64,000 nucleotides of DNA from Musa acuminata AAA Group (taxonomy: Eukaryota > Streptophyta > Magnoliopsida > Zingiberales > Musaceae): assembly GCF_036884655.1 (NCBI RefSeq), contig NC_088337.1, forward strand, positions 31,153,001 through 31,217,000. Reading direction: 5' to 3'. Of this stretch, positions 1 to 13,202 are shown one piece after another. Both the position numbers and the translations under genes were made by a program. Below the pieces are notes generated by a model. That model worked only from the letters and a program-made list of their open reading frames with translations, made no database searches and was not told where the DNA came from. The stretch's first letter is position 1. Every line of letters begins with the position of its first letter.

Positions 1-1568
1 CCAACCAATTGTATCTCAACCTAACTACTTGTGATAGGCATATGTGACATGACATATCCCATACTTAGGTGGATCAATTTGATCTAGACTAGCACATGAT
101 ATGTGATGTGCATGGTATAGTTCAATTTTCTCTTTCTGATTTAAGCTCGTTAGTTGATTAAATTAGATAAGTTTAATTAATTTAAATAGGTTTAGGATGC
201 ATTTAAATCAACATGATCGATTTAAGCCTACTTAATCTAATTAAAATCAATCAAATCTAAATTAGATTTGAGGATTCACTCTATAAGGATTTGAGGTTGC
301 TTCCATTAGTTTCTAATTGAATTAAGTTTGTTTAAGTCAATTGACTATTTTAATTAGGTTTCAGTTCATTAATGAATATTGAGAGATTGATGTCTCGTAT
401 CTTTATGATTTGATAAACTTAAAAATTTTATCACCAAAGGATATAGTCCGACAAGTTGTATATGAAGCATGATCTCTCGTAATAATTTATCATACTATTT
501 ATTATATACATGTATAAATAAATATAAGAACATAAATGAATGATCATAGTTAATTAAGTAAGAGCAAGTATGGTGATTTACTTTATAGAGTAGCGAATTT
601 TATGACATGATGGTTAGATAGTTTTCTCCATCCATTGTTATGAGAAATATATTTCTATTTTAATCGATAAGAGATATCACTCCATCCGATTGTTAGGAGT
701 GTGATATAGATTCTCTTTATCAGTTGGAATGATTTTCTATATGATGTACGTATTTGTTATTTAACTATTATATATATTATCGTATGATTGATGCATGATT
801 TTATTTATGATATAAGAATTATCATTATTATTTTTATATAGTTTCATAATAAATAGATGTATCATCATTTAATATTAAATTATTAATATATATTATTAAT
901 ATTAAGTATTATTTTTATGATTTTAAAGAGATTCTTGTTATTGATGTATTTTTATCATATATTAATTTTGAAAATAACCTACTATTTTATAATAGATATG
1001 AGGTTTCCATGAGATAGACTTTTTTTTGTATGGTTGTGGGTTTGACTAGGAAGATGTGATTTTTTTAGTTAAAATTATTTAATATTATAAAAAAATTTGA
1101 ATTCAAAGATTAAATTTTTTTTTTTATAAATTATGAACTATAAAATTATAATTTATTTATTTTTATAAATTTGAGATGTGACACACAATGTCTCAATCTT
1201 CTTCGTGTAGATCGATTATGAAACACGTTTTCAAATCCCCCCTCAGTTACCGAGCGAATGTTCAAACCATCTTTTTGTTCACATCAGATTTTTTTATACA
1301 TGATGAGGAGGACTCGAATCGGGTTCGATTATGTCAGACATCACTAGCATTTATTTTCCCATCAGATACATTTTGTTCTTCTCTCTAATAAGGAATGTGG
1401 TCAATGTCTTCGACCGAGACTTCGTTACTAAAGCAAGTCAATTAGGGAGTGACAATGTCAATTAAGCAGATCTATCACGTCAATTTAGGTTTAGCAACAA
1501 AGACATTCATCAACCTATTCGAATGATAAGGTTAACATTTTTGGTGAAAATTATGAATATATATGTAT
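1..1568. other. AT-rich intergenic DNA
   Basis: Very AT-rich spacer with poly-T and poly-A runs. The only sizeable reading frame (1188-1388, 66 aa) has no recognisable domain and random-looking composition. I see no gene or structured RNA here. Confidence 0.6.
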
Positions 1569-1595
1569 GTATATATATATATATATATATATATA
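1569..1595. repeat. (AT)n microsatellite
   Basis: About 13 uninterrupted AT units, 3' of the expansin gene. Confidence 0.9.
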
Positions 1596-1695
1596 GTTAA
1601 TTAATTGCATTCAAAATTGGCATTTAATATGCAATATAGGAGGAGGGCATTGAGAGCTGAAGCTCTATTCTTATGGAGCCAAAACAGTAGACTAT

Positions 1696-1699
<4 letters not shown>

Positions 1700-1750
<51 letters not shown>
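1700..1750. repeat. (GA)n microsatellite
   Basis: About 25 uninterrupted GA units, roughly 160 bp beyond the expansin stop codon. The Arg-Glu and Ser-Leu reading frames across it are artefacts of the repeat. Confidence 0.95.
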
Positions 1751-1751
<1 letters not shown>

Positions 1752-1908
1752 ACATATATAGAGTCGATTATACTTATAGACAAAGCAAAGACACAAACAT
1801 AGAATCCAATCGAAGGTTGGTGGACACAGTCAAACCACTCGTTCCTTCACAGAGAAGATGACAGCCTTCAACCATGGAAGTAGAGAAGAGGTCGAACAGC
1901 GCGATCTT

Positions 1909-2826
1909 CTAAAACCGGATGGAGGACGCGTAGGTGTCGCCGAACTTCCAAGTCGCCGGCGCGACATCGTAGGCGGTCTTGACCTTGCCGTCTCTGGTTT
2001 GCACCCGGAAGGAGAGGCTCTGACCAGTGAGGTACGCGTTGCTCTGCCAGTTCATGCCCCAGTTCCTGCTCATGGCCATCCACTGCGTGTCGGACCCCTT
2101 GATCCAGGCGCCGGAGACCACGCCGCTCCCTCCCACGTTGGCGATCAGCACCAGCTCGAAGTAGTTCTTCCCGTTGATGGTGAACCTGATGCCTCCGCTC
2201 CTCCGACACTTGACCCTGCCAAGTCCACACCGCACGATTAACCCGTGAGACTGAGTTCCTGAGAGCTCCGATCCTCGAGGGGTTGGTTCACGGACGTGGA
2301 ATCACCTGCGGTAGTAGACGGGAACGATGCCGCCCCGGTAGACGGCGATGGTCTCCCAGGCTGGCTGAGACATGTCGAAGTGCTGCCGCGGCGGGTTGCA
2401 CCACCCGCCGTTGTCGCTGGGAAGGTCGTAGTTGGGCGGGCAGTAGTTGGTGGCGGTGACGGTGATGTGCGTCCCCTTCTTGCACCACGGCGACTTCCTC
2501 GAGTCGCACACGATCTGGAAGCACGCGCCGCAGGCGGCGCCGTTGTTGAACAGCGCCGTGCTCAGTGCCGTGTTCTTGATGCCGTACCCGTCGCTGTACA
2601 AGTTCTGATACCCACACGCTCCACCTGCATCCATGGAACACCCACCTTAGAGCGCAGACCAAACTCCCAAGCATCAAACGTAGTGTGTGAGTCACCCACC
2701 CATAGTGCCGGAAGCATCACCCCCTCCATAGAAGGTTGCCGAGGCAGGAATCCAATCATCTCCCAGAGCTCTGAACTCAGAGGCAAACCACGCGAGGAAC
2801 AGCAGCAGTAGTGCAGCCTTCTCCAT
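1909..2826 (-). CDS. Alpha-expansin (EXPA), three exons
   Basis: Secreted, non-enzymatic cell-wall loosening protein acting on cellulose-xyloglucan contacts at acid pH (family knowledge). Exons on the minus strand are 2826-2700, 2624-2306 and 2215-1909, joined at GT-AG introns. The frame closes at 250 aa, normal for alpha-expansins. Residues 1 to about 22 form a hydrophobic signal peptide ([16 protein letters not shown]). The mature protein opens with the family motif [19 protein letters not shown]. The GH45-like domain has the expected cysteine set (C46, C74, C77, C82, C90, C104, C118) and the HFD motif at 124-126. The C-terminal carbohydrate-binding half carries the [17 protein letters not shown] and NWGMNWQSN signatures. 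It ends SSIRF, then TAG. The start codon is the only ATG that gives a signal peptide. Class A is clear; the member number cannot be assigned from sequence alone. Confidence 0.95.
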
Positions 2827-2899
2827 CTCTACTTGTTCGAAGAAGACAACTCCTCGGTGCTGTGAATATTAATGCATACCATCCCACCTCCCTCATTCC

Positions 2900-2908
2900 T
2901 ATATATAG
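2900..2908 (-). promoter_or_regulatory. TATA box of the expansin gene
   Basis: TATATATAG-type element on the minus strand, about 75 bp upstream of the expansin ATG. This leaves room for a short 5' leader of about 40-50 nt. Inferred from position and sequence only. Confidence 0.6.
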
Positions 2909-5254
2909 TGCCGAATCTGAGCTCTTCTTCTTCGACCCTGACGGCGTGTTGGGCGTTTAGTCTACGTTGACTTCACGCAACTATAAGACCTGCGCGCTGG
3001 AACAAATTATTACCAGTTGGTGAAGCTTAATCAAAGCTATATACAAACAAGCTTCGTACAAAAATGTACAGCCTGGTGCCGGCTACACTTGGCCACCTTT
3101 TGCGCCGCCTCCACCCGAAGACGGAAACGGTGTACGTAACCGTACATTCTACCTTATGAAGCATAGAGAAACGGAACCATAAGTAACTTAATCAAGTCAA
3201 CCAAGTGTTGTGCTCTGTCTAGTATTCTTTTCGTCGTTAGTTTCTGAGGGTTTGCAAGCACATGGCTCCCGTACATCATGGACGCAGACGGATGGTAGAT
3301 GACGAGATCGCAACCACATGTTCTACGTATACACATGTCCATATGCGAGAATAGTATGACGGTGGTGGTTGGATACAGAAAGGGAGATGACTTGTGACTC
3401 GTGCGTGGCGTGAGAGGTGAGACTTCGTGTATGCAGTACATGCCGGAGCACCTCATGAACCAACCCATGTGGGGGAGGAGAGAGAGAGAGGAGTTGACTA
3501 TTTCGTCACGTAATGGCACAACCAAGTTAGGTTTCAGGTAGTGCGTAGGTGCATGTGCGAGGCGGAGTGGAAGTCAACCCAACTCATGCATCCTATTCAC
3601 ACTTACATGGGTTACTTTTCCCTGAGGCCTGCATAGTATGCTGCCATTCATACTCATCGGTCCAATGATTGTTATATTAATCAAAAGGAAAAGAAAGGTA
3701 TTGCTATTTATTGTAACGATGAGCCAAATGAGTCTTTGTGGAGTATAAGACGCAAGATAAATCCGGACAGTATCATTCTCGATGTGGTCGAGTCCGTCGA
3801 GTTCTTACTCTTTTAACATACATTCATTCACATCGAGGAGGGTAAATGCTTCTAGATTCGTGCATCGAAACGACACGTGTCGCTTGCAAGAGGCTCCTTG
3901 CAAAACGATCTTAGAACGCGTCTGACATGGTTCAGACGGCTGCGGTAAGCTTGATGTGGTTCTTGCATCGCTCGACTCCGGTCACCACCGGTGGGGGTAA
4001 GAACCCGCAGAACCGAAGGATTGAAGCCAAAAAGAAAGGGAACGAGGAAGACGAGGGGGAAGACTTGGTGATGGCGCTTGCCTCCCGATTGGCTCTGGTT
4101 TACGGGAAGACTTGACTTGCGGTTTACGGACTTGCAAGGAAAAGAGGAGAAAGGAGTCATGTTGTTTGAATTAGGATAAGATGGTGGAGTTAAAGGAGAT
4201 GCAGGGAGGAAGATGTGATGCTGTAGGCATGAAAGTGGTCCTACAAACTAAAGAAATCTTTCTAAAAGTAGATGAAAGAACTAAAAGAAGCATAAGTAGC
4301 AGTAGGAATCGCAATTTGTGGCCACACTACCTTTGGTAGAAATATCTGAACTAATGTTGCGGAGTTCTTGTTTTTTCCGTCTATCCATAGCTTCAGTTTC
4401 TCTTCTCAATATTAACATTGGCTTAAAGGATAAGTGCAATTAACTGGGTAATTTTATAGTTGGCTCAGAATCTACGACCTGTAAAAAAATAGTTTAGTTT
4501 GTACAATGATATATATGATCTATAGAAACAAGAGTTTAATATAGAACAAACATGAGAGAATTATATATGAAAATATAAGATTCTAAAGAGAGAGTTTTAT
4601 AATATAACAAAGACTAGATCAGACTGCAGTTTCATACAAAAGGTTTGATGGTGATGGATGGGGTGGTGTGGTCTTTGTTGGAGTTGGATAGAGGAAATGG
4701 TAAAAGAACCAGGCATGAAAGGTAAAGAACAAACATATAGATGGGCTCATTTACCTTTTTTCTTGTTCATTGCTCTGCCTTGTGTGTATAGACACTGGGC
4801 AATAGAAACATAGCTAGGTGTGTTCATGGACAGCTCGTCCGACTCATGATCGAAAAATACCTCTTCTTTCTAATGTTCCCCTTCTTGCTCTTGCCCTCAA
4901 CATTCAACTGCAGCAGAAAAACGAAGACATCAAAGTTACCATCAAATATAACTTGAGAAGTTTTTCTTTATCCAATGCAAGTTTCCAAGCTGTGGCATGG
5001 GGTCATGGAGTCATGCAAGTCTACTGATTAGGTCTGAGTTCAGTGATTCTTGGGCTGCGCATACCCTCTGATAGGCTTTGAATTTTGGCGAGGAGGTTCA
5101 TCAAGAGGGTGAGAGAGATGGCCATCACAACTCCTCGGGATGGAACGAGTACATCAAAAGGAGACGAGAACATGTAAAGAACAAGAATGCCTTTCATGAT
5201 GGGAATATGTTACAGATGAGGATACAGGGCAAAGCTTGCTGCTCCAAACAACGA
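2909..5254. other. Intergenic region between the expansin and POL genes
   Basis: Expansin promoter side plus the 3' flank of the phosphatase gene; both genes read on the minus strand. Reading frames such as 3154-3525 and 3852-4160 have no domain, no splice context and no codon pattern like the neighbouring genes. I call nothing coding here. Confidence 0.6.
3872..3881. promoter_or_regulatory. Palindromic G-box/ABRE-like site
   Basis: GACACGTGTC is a perfect 10-bp palindrome around the CACGTG core recognised by bZIP and bHLH factors. It lies about 1.05 kb upstream of the expansin start. Function is inferred. Confidence 0.35.
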
Positions 5255-8200
5255 TCAACTGGATGACCTCCAAATCCTTCCTTCCAGGGAAATCACCATA
5301 ACGGAAACATCGTCATGATATTTGCGCCGGTCGCCTTGAGGAATATCCAGCAACTCATGGAAGTCCATCCCTGCGACACGTAACAGGAACTAACATGTGA
5401 ATCATCAAGCTGTAAACAAAGAAGCATTGACGACATCTATCGTATGAAAGGGGAAAAGTTGATTGTAGCACCAGGGATGTCACTTGACAATGGGCAGAGA
5501 ATTCTACCAAACTAGATAATTTATTACTGATACAAACACTTCCAACAAGACTCACAAAGCCCGAGAGATGTACTGGGATGTTGGAGCCAAATGCATCAAA
5601 GATTTTGTGGAGGTTTAGAAAAGTGATGTTAAAACTTCTGTCTGGGAGATGGAACAGGTGACGCTTTGGAAGAGGATCAAAGGTGACAATTATCAATAGT
5701 CTGGAGATCAATCATGTCAACTACAAAAGTTGATCTTTCATCAAGTCCGATTGGATTCAAACATGTTAAATACCACCAATACTATGCTTGTGCTGGAGCT
5801 TGGTCATGATAACTTACAATGTCGTTCTGACTAAAAAAATGTCTCCAGTTTCAGATGCACTATAGGAACTAATGGCACTATTGCTTAATGACTGCCAAGT
5901 ATGATGAAATATTGAACATATCTAACAAACTCACACAGAGAACAACTGAAAGATGACACGGACTCATATAATTAAAATCATAAAAAAGAGAAATTTACAA
6001 TATAGCTGCTACTGACCATTCTTTTTAGCTGCACGAATTAGCAGCTCAGCAATGAGGTACTGTGCAGGGTCCCCTTCTGGTGCATTTTCCATGAACCATG
6101 TAACATGTGAAACAACTTCTTCATTGCTGAAGTACTGGTAAAGCCCATCGGAAGAGAGGACTAAGAAACGATCACTTGAGCAGAGACGATGATGAAGAAC
6201 GGAAGGGGAACAGCTAATATATGCTGAGTTCCCGATATAATCAACTCTAAACATCTCAAGCAGAGATTGATTACAGTTTGGCTGCAAGAAAGAGTACAAC
6301 CAGTCTCAGAAAAATAAACTTTTTTCCAGCAAATTTAATCAATTATAATATCTAAGAGATGCACCGATAATCTGCGTTCTCTCCATGGAGTCAACAACCT
6401 ATTACACAGAGACTTACTCTTGTAAAAATTTTGGAGTAGAACTGCTATTTTATATCAAGACATCGATATTTAAACACAAACAACGAATATCTAACAAGGT
6501 TAACAAAAGATTTCACACCAATATGTTGGTTCAAAAGATATATGTATTACCACAGATTAACAAAATGATAGAAATATAAGAGAATGAAAATGAAATTCAA
6601 TATCTCTTCACTCTCCTTTGTTATTCCAGTCCCTTCAAGATGAATGCACATATACAAGTACATATGTATCCTGGTGCAACTGCTATTGGAGAAAATCATA
6701 CCCTCCTCCGGAGATGGAAATTATAAAGGCAGTTCCAATAATCATAACCTAACTTAACCATCATCAAAGTTATTTTCCAAGTGAAAATAAATCATACAAA
6801 TATAGTCTAAGGTTCCACTCATCTAAATATATGAGAAGGAATCCACCTAAAAGTTGATGACCACAATTTTTGCACTAGCAAGAAATATCGATGGAGATGG
6901 AAATTCCAAAGGGAACTTTAACAAACATATATAACATATTATCAAGCCATTTGCACAAAAAGACTTAAATAATAGATAAATATAATTTAAAATTCCATAT
7001 TTCTTTACCAGGCATGCACATCAGATTTTGCAAAAAAGTAAGAAATTATCCAATTACCTTGGCAACGCCATGCCAAGCCAATTTAGACTTCCAACATATC
7101 AAGGTATGCTTTCACGTGAGATCAAGTTTCTGATTTTAATGATTCTGACAATGAACCACACTCTCAGGCCCAATACAAAGTGCCCTTGATTTCAATTAAA
7201 TGTCGCATGGCTAAATTCGAACCTCAGAAAGACATTTATTGCATTTTTATGTGGGCACTTAATTGTCACACACAAACAAATTTAGATAAAAAGGAATAAG
7301 CAGATTTCTGGGCTGACCTTCTTCAGAAACGCTGCTCCAAATGCCCTTGTAACTTTTAGCTGCCCTTTTACTCTGTCATTGAAGACAGCTTGAGCATCAT
7401 CAGCATGTTCTGCTTTAATTCTCAAGACTTCCTGCAAATTTTAGCTGATAGGGTAAGTTAACTAGTAAAAAAGGTAAGTGATTATATCACCCATAGGGAC
7501 TATTGTGGAAATCAAATATTATTATATCCAAATGACCATAAAAGAAGTCCTATATTTTTTCAGTGTTGTGAACATCGACCTGGGTAATCAGGACTTGAAT
7601 CATGGAAATAACCTGTCTGCTTGTAGGGGTAACGTTTGCATACAGTGAGGAAGCAACAAAGGAGAGTGTTAAAGCAGTGTGAAGCTTGTGTACATACGAT
7701 CACCTGAGGACTTTTCTTTTGGTCATGTCCAGTAAAAGGAGTTGGTTGTTTCCACAAATTGGCAAGGTGCAGAATGTGATAATGCCAACTAAATTCTTAT
7801 ATGAGCATGACAATATTTTCCATTTGATTGTGTGAATGTTCTGATCAGGAACCTTAAAAATTATAAATAAGAAAATTTGAATGCCCTCAGTACAAGCCAG
7901 GCAACCCAAAAAGGCTTTGTGTTCTTTAGGATTTAAAATGAGAAAGAGAAATCAATGTGAAGAAAGATATTGTACCATATTTAGAAAAGATATGATATTA
8001 CATCCTAGACAGTCAAAATCTGGAAAATGAAACTTATTTTAACAGTACAACCATAATAAATATGTAGTACTTGTAAAGCAGGGTGTATTTACCATACACC
8101 AAAACCTCTGGCATTTAACTAAGTATATAAATCCAACTAAATATGCAACCCATAAAAGGAATGTGACAAGTTAATTATCTATATAAATATGCTTGTAATT

Positions 8201-11038
8201 GGTTCCAAGCATACAAATTTCTGTAGCCTAAACTGTTCATGTGATGTAAAAGTTTCATGAAATTAGAGAAATCACAATTTGTATTCCATCCCCCAAAACA
8301 TGAATCCATTTATTGATTGAAAATTGAATTAGCTTGCTTTTAGATAAGTTGGATATTATTAATTGACATGGCCTACTTTCATACAATAATGATAGGACAA
8401 ATAAGAGAATGAAACACAATCCCGACAATGACTCCAGAATGTACTGCAGCTTGAGGAAGCTTGCATTTTGCATTATAACCAACAACTTTGATCAATTTCT
8501 ACATGATATATTAGAGAATCTAAGCAATTTCATATACTAACTGGCTTTGCAAACATCTAATGCAATCAAATATCAGTAAGTTTATGTATGATAGATCACA
8601 AAAATATCACTCAGATTCCCCAAGAAGAATAAAAAAGAAAAATTTTCATTATTGGTTCATACCTCCTCAATGCTTGTACTGTGGTCAGAAGATAGCTGAA
8701 CAGCCCTCACTTTTAGGCTACAAAGATGAAGTTCCCTAGTCTGATTAATGTTGCAGACTTGTCCTTTAGGATTATGCATTGGAGATTCCTCAGATATCCT
8801 GTCTAGTTCCACATGAACAAGAGAATCCCTTGACCTGTTCCAATGTCTCACATCTTCTTTTGCAAGAGTTGGGTTCCTATAGCTATCATCTAATTTATCT
8901 TGCGCCAGAATAGCACGACTATCACCGAGGTTCATGACATATACATCCTGATCCTTCATCAACATCACTAGAACACATGAACCCATTAGTGCGAGCTCTG
9001 GGTTCTTATCGAGTGCCTTCTCTACCATGTCCACATAAGCCTCCTCCGTGGCTTCTAGTGCTCGTGTCATAGCCTTAAGCACTGCATCATGGTCCACTGG
9101 ACCCGATTTGCATCTTCTGATAACCACTGATGAGTTAGCTGTTCTCTCATCAAGATTGGATGGATCTCTGTGCCAATAGTAGCTCCAAGGGAAAAGCTTC
9201 TTGTGAGATGATTTATGTTTACTGTACATTTTTCTCAACTTTGATCCAAGCAATGATATTCGGATCATCTTCTTTTGTCCTAAAGAAGAAAATGATGCCA
9301 CATACTTCTGCTTCGAGCCTTTGGAATCAATCCCAACTGCAGCATCATTTTCTCTTATTAGTCCACCAAGATCTTCCCCGAGACCTGAACTTTTTCTCTC
9401 GATGCTGGAAGAGCACAAAACAGGTTGCACTGTCAATGAGGTTTCTCTGCTACATAAATCTTCAGTGGCACTAAACTGCAAATCACAGGATCTACTGGCA
9501 TTACCAGATGACAAAACGGACTTGCTGTCGCGGTCTTCCAGCAGTTCCATTTGCAGAAGCTCATAAAGGCATTTGCTTTTTCTATATCTGCTTGCTAATT
9601 TGGTTTCTGGTGTGCAAGATGTTTGGGGTGCACCAATGTGGCCTTTGGTATCCGTATTTTCATAACCTATGTCTACATTGGAGTCATGAGCACTTCCACT
9701 CTGCTTCTTGTTGATGTCTTTGTCAACTATTTCCTCTACAGCTTGAACAGCCCTGCTCGATTCATTACCCGAGCCATTGTCATTGGTAGACTCGGATTTG
9801 TTACTGTCGATGTCAGATGGGATGAGTACAACTCCTCCCTCACCTTGGTTGCCAAAAGATTGATTTCGTGATTCATTATATTGTGATTCACCAAACTGCA
9901 ACTGAGAACTGACACAATCTTCTTTAACAATACTGGAACAAGTCTTGGTAGAATCACTTTCGGTAAGATCAGATGTAGCTGCAATATGCCCTGATTTGTC
10001 TTCATAGTCCCACAAAAGTCCCTCTAATTCTTTATCTATAGCTTTGTAAAGGTTACTCATCAAAAAATCAGGTGCATCAGGGCCATTGAAACCATCATAA
10101 ATCCCAACAAACAACCATCCCTGTTCTTCAGACAGAACAACATGAACCCTGTCCTCCCCGGCCTTGCCATGCGCCCATTGCAAGTTACGGCTACTGCAGT
10201 ACTCAGGTTCAGATGTCCCAACGTCCAAACAGGTCGCCAGAGGTTCTGGCTGATGCCTTGCCTCCTTAGAATGTGAAACTAGCTGGGTCATAGGATGCAA
10301 GAGGAACCGCTGCATCCAACCAGAACCATGTCGATGCCTTGTAAAAGTCCTCGAAAGAGCACTTCTCATGGGTCGACTCATGCTTCTCATAAGCCATCCA
10401 AACCTTGCCTTTCTCCGGCCATAACCAAGTGGAGCTGAGAAGTTGCTTCTATCAGTTGGATCAAGGGGACCTGACATGAAGACACCCTTATCTAATGGCC
10501 CCGACATAAGACCTGCCCCTCTTTCCAAAGGCCCTGAGGCAAATCCTCTCTCCAAGGGCCCTGACAAGAACCCATTCAATGGCCCTGAACCACGAGGCAC
10601 CGGCTGCAGAGGTACCGCGGCGAATGAGGCTGTGCTCTGAAACGAGGCGGCCGGTTCTTGGGCATCGCCGGAGACAAGAACATTAGGGTTGCCGGTTCGA
10701 GCAGTGGAGGCATTCGCACTTACGGAGGCCCCTGATATCGTCCTAAAGGTGGTCTCACAAGAACTCTTACTTGGCCTGTGCAGACCTGCGAAATCCTCTG
10801 CTAACTCCTGCCTGAAAGAAGCACTGCGCGTGTCCGAATCGAGGGTGCTCGAATCGAGGGTGTACCTCTCGGAGGTGGACGGAGTGGTGGCAGGAGAATC
10901 GATGATCACCGGCCTAACATAGCAGAAGGAGTGGCCCAGCCCTTCATCCAAGGGCTCAAGGAACTCCAAATCGACCCCGCCCTTCGCGAACCCCGAGGGC
11001 ACGAAGCAGCCGACGGCTCGAGAAGTGCCGTTCCCCAT
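5255..11038 (-). CDS. POL: POLTERGEIST-type protein phosphatase 2C
   Basis: Membrane-associated Ser/Thr phosphatase of the POL/PLL clade. In Arabidopsis these act downstream of CLAVATA-type receptors in meristem and asymmetric-division signalling. Exons on the minus strand are 11038-8663, 7431-7318, 6281-6017 and 5370-5255, all GT-AG; the frame closes at 956 aa. The N-terminus MGNGTSR fits N-myristoylation and strongly resembles Arabidopsis POL (PP2C32), as does the SGPL-rich repeat at about residues 153-190. PP2C motifs: [11 protein letters not shown] (D296), the variant DGFNGPDAP motif (D315), [10 protein letters not shown] (D706), [23 protein letters not shown] (D875) and YHDDVSV (D938/D939). 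A long acidic Ser-rich insert (about 340-640) interrupts the catalytic domain, as is usual for this clade. The protein ends GRIWRSSS. An intact, full-length gene; orthology to POL rather than another PLL is likely but not phylogenetically tested. Confidence 0.94.
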
Positions 11039-11587
11039 CGCAGCGCAGCACTACAAGAACATCAGGACGCCGGAGGTGGCAGCCCCAGATGATCGCCGGA
11101 ACGGAGGACTTCCATGACCCCACACCACGAGCAGGTACAGAAACAACGAGTACAGCGCGGAACCCCGCAGCCGCAAGAACCCAAAGCACCCGTCAACCCT
11201 ACCACCTCTCCCCTGGCGAGCTTGCATCATCAGGCGAACACCTCGGCGGCGATGGCTTCAAGGCGATCCAAATGCTCCCATACCGAGGAAGCACAGATCA
11301 GCCCCCAGGGGATACCATCTACGACCGCACACACATCAGGAAACGAGGAAGACTATGGCAAAATGATGCGCCCACAGTAACAGATCTGAGCACCCAGATG
11401 ATAACAAGAAGAGACGAGGGGAGTGAGCAGAGCAAACAGGTCGCTAGTAGCTAAGGAGATACATCACGTGAACAGAAGAAGAGTTGGATGCGAAGGGAAG
11501 GAGCTGCAGAAGATTTGGCGAGGGGGAAAGGAGGGAGAATAAGGGCACGAAAGGATGATTGATCGGTGAGGAGGAGAAATGGGGGCG

Positions 11588-11632
<45 letters not shown>

Positions 11633-11640
11633 TTCAAATA
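11039..11640 (-). other. Probable 5' leader and proximal promoter of POL
   Basis: The region upstream of the POL start codon is GC-rich, then reaches a pyrimidine-rich (CT) tract on the gene's strand. Short overlapping frames in it have no domain. Leader extent and any UTR intron cannot be set without transcript data. Confidence 0.45.
11591..11630. repeat. (GA)n/(CT)n microsatellite in the POL 5' region
   Basis: About 20 GA units on the plus strand, read as CT on the POL coding strand, about 555-590 bp upstream of the start codon. GA/CT tracts of this kind are frequent in plant 5' leaders and core promoters. Confidence 0.9.
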
Positions 11641-13171
11641 GGATGGGAGGGTGGTGAAAGGAGACCAAAGAATGGAGTTCAATGGCAGGATCAGAATGGG
11701 CATTTGGGTCCTCCCATTTGTCCCATTTGATCCTATTGAATGGTTGGATTTGGTGGTGTTTGGAGTCAAATGCAGAGAAAACTGGAAATTGCTGCCCCAA
11801 TGCCCCTCCATCATCACATCATCATGTCACCATCATGATGATGACCATGAAATGGAATTCAGCAGATGGCCTCCTGTCCCTTGTTGCACTTCATCTTCCA
11901 AGCCATTTCCCTGGATCCAAAATATAGAATGATGATTTGATTATTGCCTTGATGATGAAGAAAATGCATCAAGATGAAGTGCAAGATAGACTGTGTCAAG
12001 ATCCACAATTAAGTCACAGCTTCACTATTTATTGTTAAAGGAGACTGTTGTTGAGGTAATTGCCATATAAATCACCCAAATAAGGTGTCAGTATCCTTCA
12101 AGAGTCTCATATTTAGATGTGATAAATCAGGCTAATTCTATTGAGACAAATAGGAAAGAAAAGGAATATATCTAACCAGAGATTGCTCAGTATGCATGAA
12201 CATGCAGTTCCTATTATTATTACATACACAAACACACACACACACAAATCAGGATGGCAATCCCACAAAGGAGTAAATTCTCAGAAGCTGCTGAGAAGAT
12301 GGTTGGGGCAGTGATGCTGACAAGACATGCTGCATGAATGAGACTGAAAGCATGATCACATCACCTGAGAAAAGATATGCATGCATACCTGAAGGATGAA
12401 GGGCTTTGTGCATTCCAAAGCATCCAAATTGTAGACTCACGACTTGAGGTTCTTGGGGCATGAAAGCATTCAGGATGGACCCACAAAGACCAACTCCACA
12501 GGAGAAGACCAAACACCCAGCTCTCATGTTGACTACAAATCTTAAAAGACCATCTAAATTTCCTCCTACCAAGAAGGAAATTTCCAAGAGGGTGTGGACA
12601 AACCATAAAGAATACAATTAGTACTAAGAAAAAGTAATTGGAAGTCAGCATCTCAAGGCCCAAATCTAAGCATCTGGTGTTGTTCTTTTGATGGCTCAAC
12701 TCATTACCCTCCAACCAAACCAGCAATTACAAGCTGTTCTAGGCATCATGCCATTTTAGTCTTTGCCATGCGTCTCTATCATCCTATAGTTTTCACAATA
12801 ATTGAACCTAGAAACCAAAAAAAAAAAACAAAGTGGTTGGCAGTTGACATAGCAAATCAAAGTCCAGAGTCAAAAGGACCATTTGGGGTTTCCTGCAAGT
12901 ATTAACTTTTCTTCAATAAAAAAACAATAAACTATGTAACTCTATTAGCAAAAGAAAATTTTGCAGGTAGATTTTCTTTCCAGGTACCAAAAAGCCTCTC
13001 AGTTGCAGGAATATAATAATATTTATGTCATTTTCTTTCTTCCTATTCTTTAATTAGTCATGTCCTACTCTGCTGCTAATAAGATTGAAATAAAGCATGA
13101 AGGGATAAAACTGAAAGGCACTCTCAGATATTATAGACATTTAAAGACTGAGAAACATAATTCTGCAGAAA

Positions 13172-13202
<31 letters not shown>

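Noticed and set aside
1605..1802. Arg-Glu repeat protein and its Ser-Leu reverse frame
   Set aside because: Both are translations of the (GA)n microsatellite; no other coding evidence.
2296..2811. Long plus-strand frame over the expansin
   Set aside because: Shadow of GC-rich expansin exons on the other strand; no domain, while the minus strand gives a complete expansin.
3154..3525. 123-codon minus-strand frame
   Set aside because: No domain, no signal peptide, no splice context; openness plausible by chance.
3957..3998. Possible microRNA-like hairpin (GGTTCTT ... AAGAACC)
   Set aside because: Only a 7-bp stem with poor inner pairing and no match to a miRNA family I know.
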